Source: Lathyrus oleraceus
Lineage: Eukaryota > Streptophyta > Magnoliopsida > Fabales > Fabaceae
DNA: 64,000 nt
NCBI RefSeq assembly: GCF_024323335.1
Contig: NC_066583.1
Span: forward strand, 362,808,377-362,872,376
Direction of reading: 5' to 3'
In this document: one piece after another, positions 47,863 through 59,037 of the stretch
Position numbering within the stretch: the first letter of the stretch is position 1
How the letters are laid out: each line of letters begins with the position of its first letter
Program-made: the position numbers and the translations under genes
Notes under the pieces: model-generated
The model's input: only the letters and a program-made list of their open reading frames with translations
Databases searched by the model: none
Told to the model about the DNA's origin: nothing

Positions 47863-48378
47863 TGTTGGAATTAAACCCAAAACTTTGAGTAATTTCGAGT
47901 CAATCTTGATGAAAAAGATTCAATCATACCGATTGATTTTCCTTTTGTTCTTCACTCTTCACTCGAGTGATCCAACCAACCTTTGTTGCAAGATTGTATC
48001 GCTGCACAATGATGATGAAAACAAGAAAAGAAAATTGAATTGGTGAAGAAAAAGGTTAGGGTTTATCGAGAGAGGGAAGAAGATGAATTGATTCTGCAGA
48101 GTTTCTCTCTGCTCACAAACTATGATTCTTTATTCCTTTTGCAATTTTAAAAATCAAGTGTATACAATAATAGGGTTACTCCCTATTTATAGATTTTGGA
48201 ATTGCTTGCTTCTCAGGTAAGACCCCAAACTAACCTAACTAACTCATTTAAACAAACAAATAATCTAAGTCTAACATTACTATTAAGATACTCTTTAACA
48301 TTTCGACATCTAGGCGATTCGACACTTCCTTACTTTTGTCAAGCAACCTGCTTTGACACAAGGAATTATAATTCAACA
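47863..48378 (-). repeat. Element 5, 3' LTR
   Basis: 516 bp, about 90 bp longer than the LTRs of element 3. On the minus strand CTATAAATAGGG near 48185 is a TATA box. It is followed by CACCACC, the complement of the GGTGGTG PPT also seen in element 3. Confidence 0.9.
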
Positions 48379-48525
48379 CACCACCTGATTCATTGCGTCT
48401 AAGCTATCTACATTCATCATAGAACTTGACTTCTTAAACACTTCGACATGCACTCCCTTCATCATGATGTCTGCAATCTGATTTTGAGTTCTGCAGTTTT
48501 CCATGTTCAGCTTTATTTTTGCTAC

Positions 48526-50000
48526 CTACTCTCGAAGATAACGGAACCTCATTTCGATGTGCTTACTTCGTCCATTCGCTATCGGATTCTTCTCCATATT
48601 GATAGCAGACATGTTGTCGATCTTCATGGTAATTGCTCCATGATTCTTCCCTGTAATCTCTTCGACCAAATTCTCCATCCATGTTGCTTGGCATGTACAA
48701 AGAGAAGCAGCTATGTATTCTGCTTCGCATGACGATAATGCCACTACTGGCTCCTTTCTCGAACTCCAAATAATTGATGCACCACGTACCATAAACACAT
48801 AACCAACTGTGAATTTTATATCCTCAACATCACTACAACAACTAGAGTCGGTGTATCCCACTAGTTTGCATTTTTTCTTCATTAGCTGCAGGAAATAAAA
48901 TACCATAGTCGAGAGTTCCTTTGAGATACCTTAATATCCTCTTCGTTGCTGCTAGGTGTGGTATCTTTGGCTTCTGCATGAATCTACTCATCATACCTAC
49001 ATTGTATGCTAGATCAGGCCTTGTGTGACAAAGGTATCAAAGTGCTCAAATGAGTCTTCTGTACTGCATTGGATCAACATCATCTTCATATGTGTCTTTC
49101 GATAGTTGCATTTTGGGCTCAGTTAGAGTTGAAGTTGCATTGAAATCTTGCATCTCAAATCTTTTGAGTATTTCACCTGCATAGCTTCTGTGGTGCATCA
49201 TCAAGCCTCTACCACTCTTGTAGAATTCGATGCCAAGGAAATATGAGAGATTTCCCAAGTCTGACATTTCAAACTTCTCACTTAGGTCATGTTTGAAATC
49301 TTTGATCTCCTTCTTGCAACTTCTTGTTATTAACATGTCATCGACATGGATACATAGTATAAGCACTTCATTATTGTTTCTTCTTACATATACTCCATAC
49401 TTAGTTGTGCATTTCACAAATTCCTTCTCCCTTAGGAAATTGTCTATCTTCTTATTCCAAGCTCGTGGAGCTTTCTTAAGTACATACAAGGCTTTATGCA
49501 GCCTGTATACCTTTCTTTTTTCGCCTTGTTTCACAAACCCAGTTTGTTGTTCAACATACACTTCTTCGTTTAAGGGGTCATATAGGAACGCACACTTCAC
49601 ATCCAACCCTTTTTTTTATCCTAGCAATAGGTGCAAAAACTTCATCAAAGTCGATGCCTTCCTTTTGAAGAAATCCTTTTGCCACAAGTCTTGCCTTGTG
49701 TCGATTTACTTCACCTTTGGGATTCAACTTCACCTTGTATACCCACTTCACATCGATTACCTTCTTGCCTTAAGGAAATTCGACAAATGACCAGATGTTG
49801 TTGTCTTTGATGGACTTCAGTTCCTCATTCATTGATTTCACCCACTTCGAATCCTTCAATGCCTCAGATGCATTGACTGGTTCCACATTTGCATAGAAAG
49901 CATAGTGCACCAGCACACCTTCATCATCGACCATATCATCTGATGTAATTACACATTCTTGGAACCTTGCAGGCATGTGTCTTGTTCTTTGAGGTCTTCT
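48526..50000 (-). pseudogene. Element 5 reverse transcriptase and RNase H
   Basis: Reverse transcriptase pieces (49976-49770 and 49606-49046) have [37 protein letters not shown] and [16 protein letters not shown]. The active site reads [10 protein letters not shown], with His for the usual Tyr before VDD. RNase H (48906-48526) has VALSSCEAEYIAASLC and INMEKNPIANGRSKHIEMRF. Several frames are involved. Confidence 0.88.
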
Positions 50001-50220
50001 TGTGCTTGCTTGACCCCTGACTTCTTTCTATCGAACTTTTCTTTCGACTTAAATTGTTGTCTCTTCACATAAGATTCTCACTGAACCCTTCTTGACATTT
50101 TCAGTCAAATCTCATTCCTTAAGCTCATTTATGATCATGTACCTGCTGATCACTGGGTCAAACAACTTATAACCTTCAGTCGAATGATATCCTATTAGGA
50201 TCACCTGACTCGAATTGTCA

Positions 50221-51340
50221 TCAAGTTTTCTTCTTAACTGATCTAGCAAATGTATGTGCTATAGATCCAAATACCATTAGATAACTTAAGCTATGCTTAA
50301 CACCAGACCAAAGTTCTTCTGGCGTAACTCCGTCTAGCTTCTTCGTCGTACATCTGTTCAAAATATATGTAGTTGTCAACAATATTTCTCCCCATAGTTC
50401 TTTGGGTAGATGCTTACCTTTTAACATACTTCTCACCATGTTCATGATGGTTCTATTCTTACTTTTTTCCGTTCCATTTTACTGTGGAGTGTAGGGTGGC
50501 ACCACCTCATGCGCAATCCCTTCTTTCTCACATTTGTCAAAATATTTCGACACATACTCTCCACCACCATTAGTCCTTGGAATCTTTAGCTTTCAACCAC
50601 TTTTTCTTTCGACCATAAATTTAAACTTGGAAAATACCTCAATCACTTCACTTTCCTTCTTGATCAGGTAAATCCATAGTTTTCGACTGAAATCATCTAA
50701 GAATGTGACAAAGTATTTTTTACCTCCAATCGAATCCACTTGGATAGGACCATATACATCAGAGTATATGACTTCAAGAATTGCCTTCGACTTATTTTCT
50801 GCATCCTCGCCGAGGTTGTTCTTGTGCTGCTTCGCCTGCACACATTATTCACACACTTCATTTGGAATGTTGATTTCTGGTAACCCTGAAATCATATTCC
50901 TTCTCTTCATATCTTTGATGTCTTTGAAATTGAGATGGTCAAGTCTATAGTACCATATCCATTCATCCCTGTTAGCTGCAGTTGCAAGGCACTTGTGCTC
51001 CGTCACATTAAATTCAATCCTGAAGGTTCTATTCTGAAACATAGGTTCCTTTAAGATTAACCTTCCACCTGAGTCGAGAACTCTCATCATCTTGTCTTTG
51101 ATCGACATTTTATAGTTCTTTTCGACCAACTTCCCTATGCTGAGCAAATTACTTTTCATGTCTGGTATGTTTAGTACATTGGAAATTACTGACTTTTTGC
51201 CACTTTTCCTCCTAATCAGTACATCATCAATACCTTCAGCTACTAGAGTATTGTCATTTGTAAATTTTACCATGTTCTTCCCCAATCTTTCCTACCACTC
51301 ATGTGTGATGAGCATCCTGATTCCAAGTATCATTGGTTCT
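50221..51340 (-). pseudogene. Element 5 integrase and protease
   Basis: Protease active site at about 51315-51323 reads ESG (minus strand GAATCAGGA) where element 3 has DSG, so the catalytic Asp is replaced. Integrase pieces: YRLDHLNFKDIKD, YSDVYGPIQVDSIGGKKYF, VTFLDDFSRKLWIYLIKKE, and MNMVRSMLKGKHLPKELWGE. Stops and frameshifts lie between them. Confidence 0.85.
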
Positions 51341-51419
51341 AAAAAATTTCTTCATCTCATTGTGACCATCAGCAACATATCTTCTTCTTCATGCTTTGCA
51401 AACTTTGCATCATTATCTT

Positions 51420-52334
51420 GATTCTTTTATTTTTCAGGACAATCACTAGAGTAGTTATCATACTTCTGACTGTTGAAACACTGAATGTGACTTTTATCAG
51501 GTTTTCGACCACCACCTATTCCTCTACCTACAAGACCACCTCTTTGGTTGCTTTGGTATGAGGGCTTTCTCTGATTCGACCAACCTCCTTCTTGCTGATT
51601 TCGACCAGTCGAATTGTTGTAGCCTCATCTACCTTTGTTGTCGAACCAATTCTCTTTTCCTTTCTTTTCCCTTGTTGATTTCACCTGCAAAGTCACATCA
51701 CTCTTCGACTTACTTGCAGCTCTTTCAGTCATTCTTTGTTCATAAGATTCAATCGTTCCTTGAAGCTCTTGTTTTATCAATGTTGGCATGTATTTCGACT
51801 CTTCTATGGCTACTATCACAGGGTCGAACATTTGAGCCAATGACCTCAAGATCTTTGAAACAACTGAATTTGATGTCAACACTTCTCTACATACCTTGAT
51901 TTAATTCAGCAGTTGTGTAACCCTAGTGAAAAAATCAATTATGCTTTCATTGTCTTCCATCTAAAGCAATTCATACTTCTTCTGTGAGTTTGTAATCTGA
52001 CCTCTTTCACCTTTTCTCTGCCTCCAAATGATTTTTCCAGAATTTCCCATGCTTCTTTCGTTAATTCAACATCATTAACCTTTTCAAAATTATCAGAATC
52101 AACACATTGATGGATTATAAAGAGAGCTTTATAATCTTTTTTCTTCAATTCTTTGTGTGCAGTCTTTTCTTCATCCGCCGTGTTTGTTGTAAGCGGTGCC
52201 ACTCACTCCTTCACAAGATGCCAAAGATCTTGATAGCAAAAGACAAACTTTATCTACTTGCACCAATTTTCATAATTCTGATTCTTTAGAATTGAGAGAC
52301 TCGCCGGAAAATGCCCGTTCAGATGATTCATCAT
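51420..52334 (-). pseudogene. Element 5 gag
   Basis: The minus-strand start near 52334 reads MMNHLNGHFPASLSILKN, matching the gag start of element 3, followed by an early TAG. Open pieces 52202-51939 (KKKDYKALFIIHQCVDSDNF, KEAWEILEKSFGGREK) and 51882-51625 (VVSKILRSLAQMFDPVIVAI) follow in different frames. The zinc-knuckle region (about 51490-51440) is damaged. Confidence 0.85.
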
Positions 52335-52360
52335 GTTATGCTTCCAAGAATCACTCAACC

Positions 52361-52676
52361 AGACTCTGATACCAGATGTTGGAATTAAACCCAAAACTTT
52401 GAGTAATTTCAATTCAATCTTAATGAACAATATTCAATCACACCGATCGAATTCCCTCTTGTTCTTCATTCGAGTGAATCAACCAACCTTGGTTGGAAGA
52501 TTGTATCGATGCACAATGATGATGAAAACAAGAAAAGAAAATTGAATTGGGGAAGAAAATGGTTAGGGTTTATCGAGAGAGGGAAGAAGATGAATTGATT
52601 ATGTAGAGTTTCTCTCTACTCATAAATTGTGATTCTTTATTCCTTTTGCAACCGTAAAAATGAAGTATAACAATAA
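52361..52676 (-). repeat. Element 5, primer site and truncated 5' LTR
   Basis: TGGTATCAGAGTCT on the minus strand (52361-52374) is the initiator tRNA-Met site. The LTR from 52377 matches 47863 onwards for about 300 bp, then ends at about 52676 in unrelated T-rich DNA. Confidence 0.85.
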
Positions 52677-52865
52677 CACAAGTTTTTACATTTAGTTTCA
52701 AATTAAATGTTTTTGTTTTATATGACATATTGGTTATGCATCCTTTTTCACTTTGAATTTTTTCCTTCCTGTTCACCATACTTGTTTGCTGCATTCTCAA
52801 TATTTTTTATATTCCATATCTTGCAAACATAATCATTTTTCTGAATCTTTATCTTAACTTTGCAG

Positions 52866-53290
52866 GGAAGGCTTAAAAGGCTCAGAGATCTCAGTAAGGG
52901 AGGAAGAAATCTTTCTGTTGATCCAAGTGTTCTGGTGTGTAAGACTAAGCATTTAATGTTTTCTCTTGATTCATTTTGTAATTGAAAACCAATTGTGAAT
53001 GATCACACAGAGGACTATTGATTTTCCTGTGCCTGCGAGGCAGATTATAGAGGCATGGTTGGATGTTTTGGCAAGTGCGCTAGATACACCTTCTGAGGAC
53101 TCGTCTTAGAGACTACTTCGTCCTACGTTCTTCGAACCTCCAAGGAGCAAGGAGACACTTAGAAGTGTTGCAACCGAAGTCGGGGATGAAGTTAGGCCAT
53201 TCAGAGTGGTTCAGGAGCCACAAGGAAGAGGCTCCTTGGTGCCCGAGCCTACTGCCTCTCCTCTTCCGTATCTTATTCCATTTGCTACGG
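52866..53290 (+). pseudogene. Unrecognised host gene, two candidate exons
   Basis: Exon candidate 52866-52934 sits between CTTTGCAG and GTGTGT and encodes GRLKRLRDLSKGGRNLSVDP then SVL. After a 76-bp intron ending in CACAG, 53011-53106 encodes TIDFPVPARQIIEAWLDVLA then SALDTPSEDSS. Both are phase 0. A TAG at 53107 interrupts, but the same frame stays open for about 60 more codons (FFEPPRSKETLRSVATEV, then QEPQGRGSLVPEPTASP) until the hAT remnant. No family was recognised. It may be the downstream part of the gene whose pieces lie at 42622-43090 and 47735-47802. Decayed gene or alternative 3' end; no function is proposed. Confidence 0.5.
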
Positions 53291-54005
53291 GTATGTACCT
53301 AGTACCCGATACGGATAATGGTACGGAATACGGTATTTTTAAAAAATCTAAGGTTCGGGTACGTTAGTATAAATACAATTATACAAATAATAAAGGAGTT
53401 ATATTATTTAAATAATAACAAAATTACAAAATTACAAAACAATTTACTTTAAAAAAAAATATTCGCGTAATAACATAAATAAATCACACTTAAAAAGTAT
53501 CCATAAATCATAAAATCATGGTCGAATATCAATATTTTTCTCTCCAATATCATTAAAAAGAATGACTAACAACTTCAAAAATATCAACTACATTAAATAG
53601 ATATCATTCATCTCCACCAATATCCCACATTTTTGTTGTTCCAACATTATAAACCTTAATATGAGAAGACAGAGTTTTGTATGAATAAAAACTAAATCAT
53701 CAACCCTCTTTGAATTGAGTCTATTCCTTTTCAATAAGTAAATAAATCTAATTGTGCTCCAATTTCTCTCCATAGAAGATGAAGAATTTGGTTGTGAAAG
53801 AATTTTTTTATTCTCAAATAGAATAATTAACTTAATTTTTATTTAGAAAAAAAACCTAAATTATATCATCCGAAAAAAATTAAAAAGAATTGGGTACGTG
53901 GTACCAAATGTGTACCGGTTGGTATACCAACTAAAAAAATGGTACGACTTCGATGCAAACGTACGCGTATCTTATGAGAATTGGTACCCGGTACGAATCC
54001 ACTTT
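53286..54005 (-). mobile_element. hAT DNA transposon remnant
   Basis: Both ends are rich in GTAC-based motifs (GTACCTAGTACCCGATACGG at about 53293; TGGTACCCGGTACG at about 53983), as in hAT termini. In between, on the minus strand, 53773-53588 encodes MERNWSTIRFIYLLKRNRL, DDLVFIHTKLCLL and, in a shifted frame, MWDIGGDE (53609-53630). These are the signature blocks of the hAT C-terminal dimerisation domain. The rest of the transposase is absent. Exact terminal inverted repeats and an 8-bp duplication could not be fixed by eye. Confidence 0.7.
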
Positions 54006-54009
54006 ATCT

Positions 54010-54970
54010 AAAATGAAATACTTGTACTTCGGAGATATGATACATAGACATGAGTACATTATTAGCTATGATACAGTTTTAAAAATGAGGGTTCAGATAC
54101 ATTAATTAAAATAATGAGTTTTTATATAGTATGAGTTAAAAAATTTAACTTACAAAAATACATCAGAATAAATATTTACATTTTAAAGTCAAAAACAGCA
54201 TTTGGTTACAACATTAAAGGGAGTAGTGGCATGGAACAACCATCGTGGAATCATGTCGGGTTGTGTATCGCGCATTACTATTCGTTGAATCATCTTAGAT
54301 TGTATCACACTATAATGCACCAGGACCAATTGAATTTTGTAGGACAGTCAGAAATTACATGACTTTATTGTTTATTGTTATTACATATCACATATCACTA
54401 TCTTTATCTTGACTTTGAGTAGTATATGCAACCGTTATAGGTTTGGAAATGACAACATCATGAAAGATGTTTTTTTTAGTAAAGAGACTTTTTTAGTAAA
54501 GGGAGGTTCCTCCATGAGAAGTTTGCCAACATTGATATCCAAAGAAGGAACATGGTTCTTAATCAGCAAAATACTTGCTATTAGAATTATAGATCTCTTG
54601 GACAATTATATTACAAGAGAAGTCTTACACATACTATAATAATATATGTTTTGTCTATAAATTCAAGGCTCTCTTCAAAATAAGGAGAACAAATAAAAAA
54701 ATAAGCTTGTACTTTATAATCATTAATACAAATACAAACAATTTTCTCAAATTTAACATATACATAGATATAATGCTTATATAACTTATCTTTTTGTGTA
54801 GTATATTAGGAAGGCAAAAATACATATTTATGTGCCTAAATAGAAGAACAAAACTACTAAATAGTTTTGAATCAAGTGAGTCCTATGAATGCACTATTTA
54901 ACCATCAAAGGAAAACAAAATTTGGTGGATTGACAAGCTTTGCTTCAAAACCAACATACAAATGATGTAG
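54010..54970. other. AT-rich sequence, no gene seen
   Basis: The first part (to about 54110) keeps GTAC/GATAC-rich motifs and may be further hAT-derived sequence. Beyond that only short, unsupported open frames occur. The right end is probably the 3' flank of the p24 gene. Confidence 0.4.
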
Positions 54971-54974
54971 TGTT

Positions 54975-56110
54975 CTACATTCCAAGCTTTCTTTCGAAGA
55001 GGCGGCGAAGAAGATAAACTTGGAGGGTGCTTGCACCAATTAGTGCTGCTGATTCAAGTAAGGCCTTGTGAATTGCTCTTGAGCTCATTGCATTATTTAC
55101 TATATTAAACAAATATAAAACTCTTCATTAGATGTAAATTCGTATTAGTATCATAGATATTTCTTATAGAAGACGTGTCAGTGACTTACATATTGCTTGA
55201 CGTTCTGTCTGAGCCTCAAGCCAATGTTGTTCGTACTGAATATTGAAAAGAGCTTCTTCTAGCTTTATTATTTGTTCTAACAAAGGAGTAAAATGTTCTA
55301 CAAGAGATGAAAATATCAAAGTATCACTCGCCATTCCAACATAAATTAAAGTGTAAGAGATTAATGATTCAAACACAACTCACCATTTTGTGCATGTTGA
55401 TCATAGGTTGAAAAATGGTTAGAATGAACATCAAAATCTATTTTTTCACGATAAGGTGACTTGTTAGTGAAGCAAAACCGATAAACTCCTCTAGTTCGAG
55501 CTACAAATTCGAATTTTTCACTTATCTTATCGCGAAAATCTCGAACTTGATCTCCAGAAGGTCCTTTAACCTAATGAAAAGATTCACATGACAATCAAGC
55601 CTTTTTATTGGCATTTCATAGAACTATATATAGTAATTTGAGAAACATGTAGCAATTGATATTGAAACACACAAGACATGCCTCAATTGTTTTTCACATG
55701 ATGTCACCTTCCCTTGTAACATTCTTTTACTATGAAGTGTAGAATCCAACATAGACACGGAATATATGATACCAATACCTCTAGATATATGATTTGATTT
55801 GTTAAATTGTTATCGAAATCATGAAATAAATTTCTTAATTACAAAGAAAATTCACACATAAAGAATCTGAAATACAATTAACAAAACTTACCACAAGATC
55901 CAAACCTTCTTGAGTTAATTGCCATGTTGAATCAGCACTGCTTATGACAACAAATGAAGCATGCACTGTATCCCCTTCATATTGAACATTATGAGCGAAA
56001 CAATCTTCTCTATCAATCACAAATCTAATCCCAAAAACAACATTTATGTTTGATGATAATAATAAAAAGATTGCCATTGCAATGGCAACATTTGGTGGCA
56101 CCACCTTCAT
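54975..56110 (-). CDS. Transmembrane emp24/GOLD domain protein, p24 beta type (4 exons)
   Basis: p24 proteins are type I membrane proteins that cycle between ER and Golgi and act in cargo sorting and COPI/COPII vesicle formation. Exons read 56110-55892, 55570-55384, 55297-55190 and 55099-54975; all introns are GT-AG. The summed length is 639 bp, giving 212 codons plus stop in one frame. The signal peptide is MKVVPPNVAIAMAIFLLLSS. The GOLD domain has FVIDREDCFAHNVQYEGDTV and YRFCFTNKSPY, with the conserved Cys pair. The coiled-coil part has FTPLLEQIIKLEEALFNIQ and EQHWLEAQTERQAI, then a membrane segment and a cytosolic tail RRLFERKLGM. The sequence fits plant p24 beta2/beta3 best, recalled from memory. 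The tail seems a few residues shorter than in relatives. No stops or frameshifts: likely functional. Confidence 0.9.
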
Positions 56111-56280
56111 CTTTATCTACATAACACATTCAACAAAACTAGAGTTAGATTTCTAAATTAACATTGATTTTCATCTTTTGAAATGATAAATGTGAAAAGC
56201 TCTATCTAATCAACATTGACTGGATCGCATAAAGATGGATTCAATAGAATTAGAAACATAGAAGAATGGAATAGAAAATG

Positions 56281-56296
56281 TTACCTTTTATATAAT
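56281..56296 (-). promoter_or_regulatory. Candidate TATA box of the p24 gene
   Basis: The minus strand reads TTATATAAAAGGTAA about 175 bp upstream of the ATG at 56110. Distance and strand suit a core promoter. The GGTAAC within it could instead be a leader intron donor. Confidence 0.4.
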
Positions 56297-56299
56297 CAA

Positions 56300-58640
56300 A
56301 TATTTTACTCCTCAATTGAGAAATGATGAGGGATTATAAGGAAAACAAAGGAAAACAAAAAAATAGAAAAATGGAAAAGTTTGAGATTGATTGTAGATGA
56401 GTTCGTGAAGTTTGAGGTTAGTTTTGTTAATAAAGATCTGTGATCTATGTTATTAGAATTCAGAACAAAACATGTGTTGGACCAATAACGTTGGTTTGGA
56501 TAATTAGTAGAAAATTATTTTTATAAAATTTTCATTTTGTAAAATAGTGAGTGAAAACATTTATACAATGGAGCTCCTTATTTTGAGTGTTTAAGACTTT
56601 AAGTAGATTAAATATTTGGACATGCACATAAATGTTAGTTAGATTTGCATTTCTATGATAAATACAATGAGTGGAACAATATGATAAATACAATGTGTGG
56701 AACAATATGTATGACAAATTTAACACGCAATAGATAAAATAAAGGCAAAATAAAATTCACACATAAATTATTAATATTTTTGGGTGCAAAGTCACATATG
56801 TCTAGAGGGTATTCACCCAATGAAATAATATTCATTCTTAGTAATCAAAAGTACAATTGGATTTACTCGAGCTCTCTCAATTCGACGTCGCTTTCGTTAT
56901 ACTACTCGTGAATTTCTATTAAGGACTCCTTATAGAAATTATAGAAAGAACTTTACTCCTAATAGTAAGAAGTATAAGTGGTCGTATCTGAACTCCCTTC
57001 GTCCAGTGCCGCTTTTCTAATACTACACGTGAAGATTTGATCAGACTCCCCCTAAATATGAGACACCTCTCACTTTCGCTCAAGCACTCTCCTAAGTGTT
57101 TATTCGGTTACAAAATGATTGAACAATAGAACAATGACACACACACACAAACACAAATATTATGTTCTCAAGCTTATAGAATTAGTATCTAGGAGCAAAA
57201 TATTACAACCTACAAAAACAAGACTCAACTAAAATCTCCTAAATAGTAGACATTTTCTTCCAAGTTCTAAGTCTTCACAGGAGATGAACTTCTTAAATGG
57301 ATAAATTGGTCCAACTCTAATGCCCATTAGGGTTTTCATTCTTCTTGTGTGGCTGGATCATCAAAGAGTGCACAAATAAAGTTCCCGCTATGATGATTGA
57401 ACTTGATTGGTTGTTTCTAAAATAAAATAAAAAACCTTTAAATATGATTTGCAAAAACCGATTTTGATAAAAAAATCTTATTTCAGAAAGTGCATGTTTC
57501 AACAATTTCATGATTGCATTAATAAGGAAATGACTCTTTAACCGGCGCGAGAAACATTCTAACAACTTATGCGCTAAGCAACTTCAGACATCCAAGATGT
57601 CACACAAATTATGGAATATTTTGCTTGACATATTTCCACGTAAACTAATTATGAAATCTAGACCAATAAAATAAAATATTTACTTGATATAAATATTTAT
57701 TCCAACTTTCCAAGTAAGGATTCATAATCTTCCTTTAAACCAAAAGGCACATAATCAATCAAATATTTGATTGCATATAAAAGAAAACAAATCTCCTTTA
57801 AGTAAACCAGCTTCAAATATTTTAATAAACCATATTTAATTTGATCTTCATCATCCAAATAAAATCTTTTCCAAACTTATTTGATTTATGATAATTCTTT
57901 TGGACATAATCTTGACAGAATTATGAAGGGATTAAAATCGAAACAAATCTTGAATAACATATGAAGAGAATCAAAACCTAATTCGCGCAACACACACGCA
58001 AGGATGTCACACAACATGTTCAAGACATATTGCTCAACAAGTTACCTATAGAAATTAGCCAATCACTTGGAACAATAAACTCCCTTGCGAACATATAACA
58101 CAATTTGAGTTGTCTGAGCAGTTTGTGTTCCAGGATGTCATACAACGTGTCAAGACATATTGCTAAATTAGTTTCTTACAAAAAATAGCCAACCACTTGG
58201 AAGAACAAATTTCTCCTTTCGTTATTTTTTAGGCAAAGCACCGATTAAACACATTTTCAAGGATGCGCCATAGGTAATATATAAGCACATAAATAATATT
58301 CTCAAAGAGAAGTGTGCCTTTTCTTTTTCTCCCTCTATTTTCCTCAAAAGAGACAAAGGACATATGAACACCATCAAACAATTAGCAGAGAAAGAACCAG
58401 TAGCAGATCCTGTCAACATGCAAGATGTTACACACATTGTTGCTAACATTCTTCTGGATATGATTATCATATTGCATTGAAACCAAAAATAAGGTAGCTA
58501 AAATACAATCATAAGCAAGAGCTTTAAAATAACATAAACACAAAAGTACGAGAGAATAAGGCATCATAACATAACATCACATATCAGATATGAACATCAA
58601 AATTGCAGTATTAGTAACAACTGGTTGATATGAAGAAGCT
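56300..58640. other. AT-rich, LTR-like sequence with a short tandem duplication
   Basis: No gene was recognised. About 56860-57160 has the composition of copia LTR ends (CTCTCCTAAGTGTTT, GACTCCCCCTAAATATGAG), but no partner or boundaries were found. At 58001 and 58132 a unit of about 90 bp recurs with offset 131 (AGGATGTCACACAACATG and AGGATGTCATACAACGTG, then AATTAGCCAATCACTTGGAA and AATAGCCAACCACTTGGAAG). Weaker related motifs lie near 57585 and 58421. Probably decayed retroelement DNA. Confidence 0.45.
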
Positions 58641-58704
58641 CCGACAGATTTGGGAGACCGCGTTTTTTATTTATTTTGTTTTATATAAAACGAGACTATG
58701 CCTA

Positions 58705-59037
58705 TCATGAATCAAAGATTTTGAGAATATGACTTCTCATAGGCCTTGAAGGTGAAAAGACAACATACATCCTTTCTTCATAAAAAACCATACTGGTTTC
58801 ATCAACAACAACAATCATTGATATCATAATGTCCAGAAGATGTTTCCCAACAATTAACTTGTAACTCAAGGACAACACACTTGGAACATCACTAATCTTA
58901 TCAACCCAATTACCAATATATTTCTTTTGAACACTCAAAATACCACATATTAAAGAAGAAATATCAATAGGAGATTGGATGACATGAGACTCATCGTTCT
59001 TAACAAATTGATACAGACAATATTCTCTATATACCAA
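58705..59037 (-). CDS. Hypothetical ORF of 110 codons, possibly transposon-derived
   Basis: An open frame with ATG at 59037 encodes MVYREYCLYQFVKNDES, SPIDISSLICGILSVQKKYI and VPSVLSLSYKLIVGKHLLDI. No catalytic motif or clear signal peptide is seen. It is surrounded by repeat-like DNA and sits just outside an LTR-like start at 59061. It may be the remnant of a retrotransposon third ORF or another mobile sequence. A real host gene is not supported. Confidence 0.3.
   Translation of the reverse strand: MVYREYCLYQFVKNDESHVIQSPIDISSLICGILSVQKKYIGNWVDKISDVPSVLSLSYKLIVGKHLLDIMISMIVVVDETSMVFYEERMYVVFSPSRPMRSHILKIFDS

Larger units (their letters stand above)
47863..52676 (-). mobile_element. Element 5: decayed Ty1/copia, same family as element 3, opposite strand
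   Basis: The 3' LTR (47863-48378, 516 bp, TGTTGGAATT...TTCAACA) lies on the left. The 5' LTR on the right starts at 52377 and is cut at about 52676, missing its U3 part. A primer site at 52361-52374 (minus strand TGGTATCAGAGTCT) sits next to it. Proteins match element 3 block for block. Many stops and frameshifts are present. No target duplication can be shown because the right end is truncated. Confidence 0.9.

Noticed and set aside
54409..54639. Open frame of 76 codons on the plus strand
   Set aside because: No recognisable domain, no splice context, and an AT-rich non-coding setting.
55835..56110. p24 exon 1 taken as a complete 91-codon gene
   Set aside because: The last codons read into an intron that starts with GTAAGT; four exons join in frame to a full-length p24 protein.
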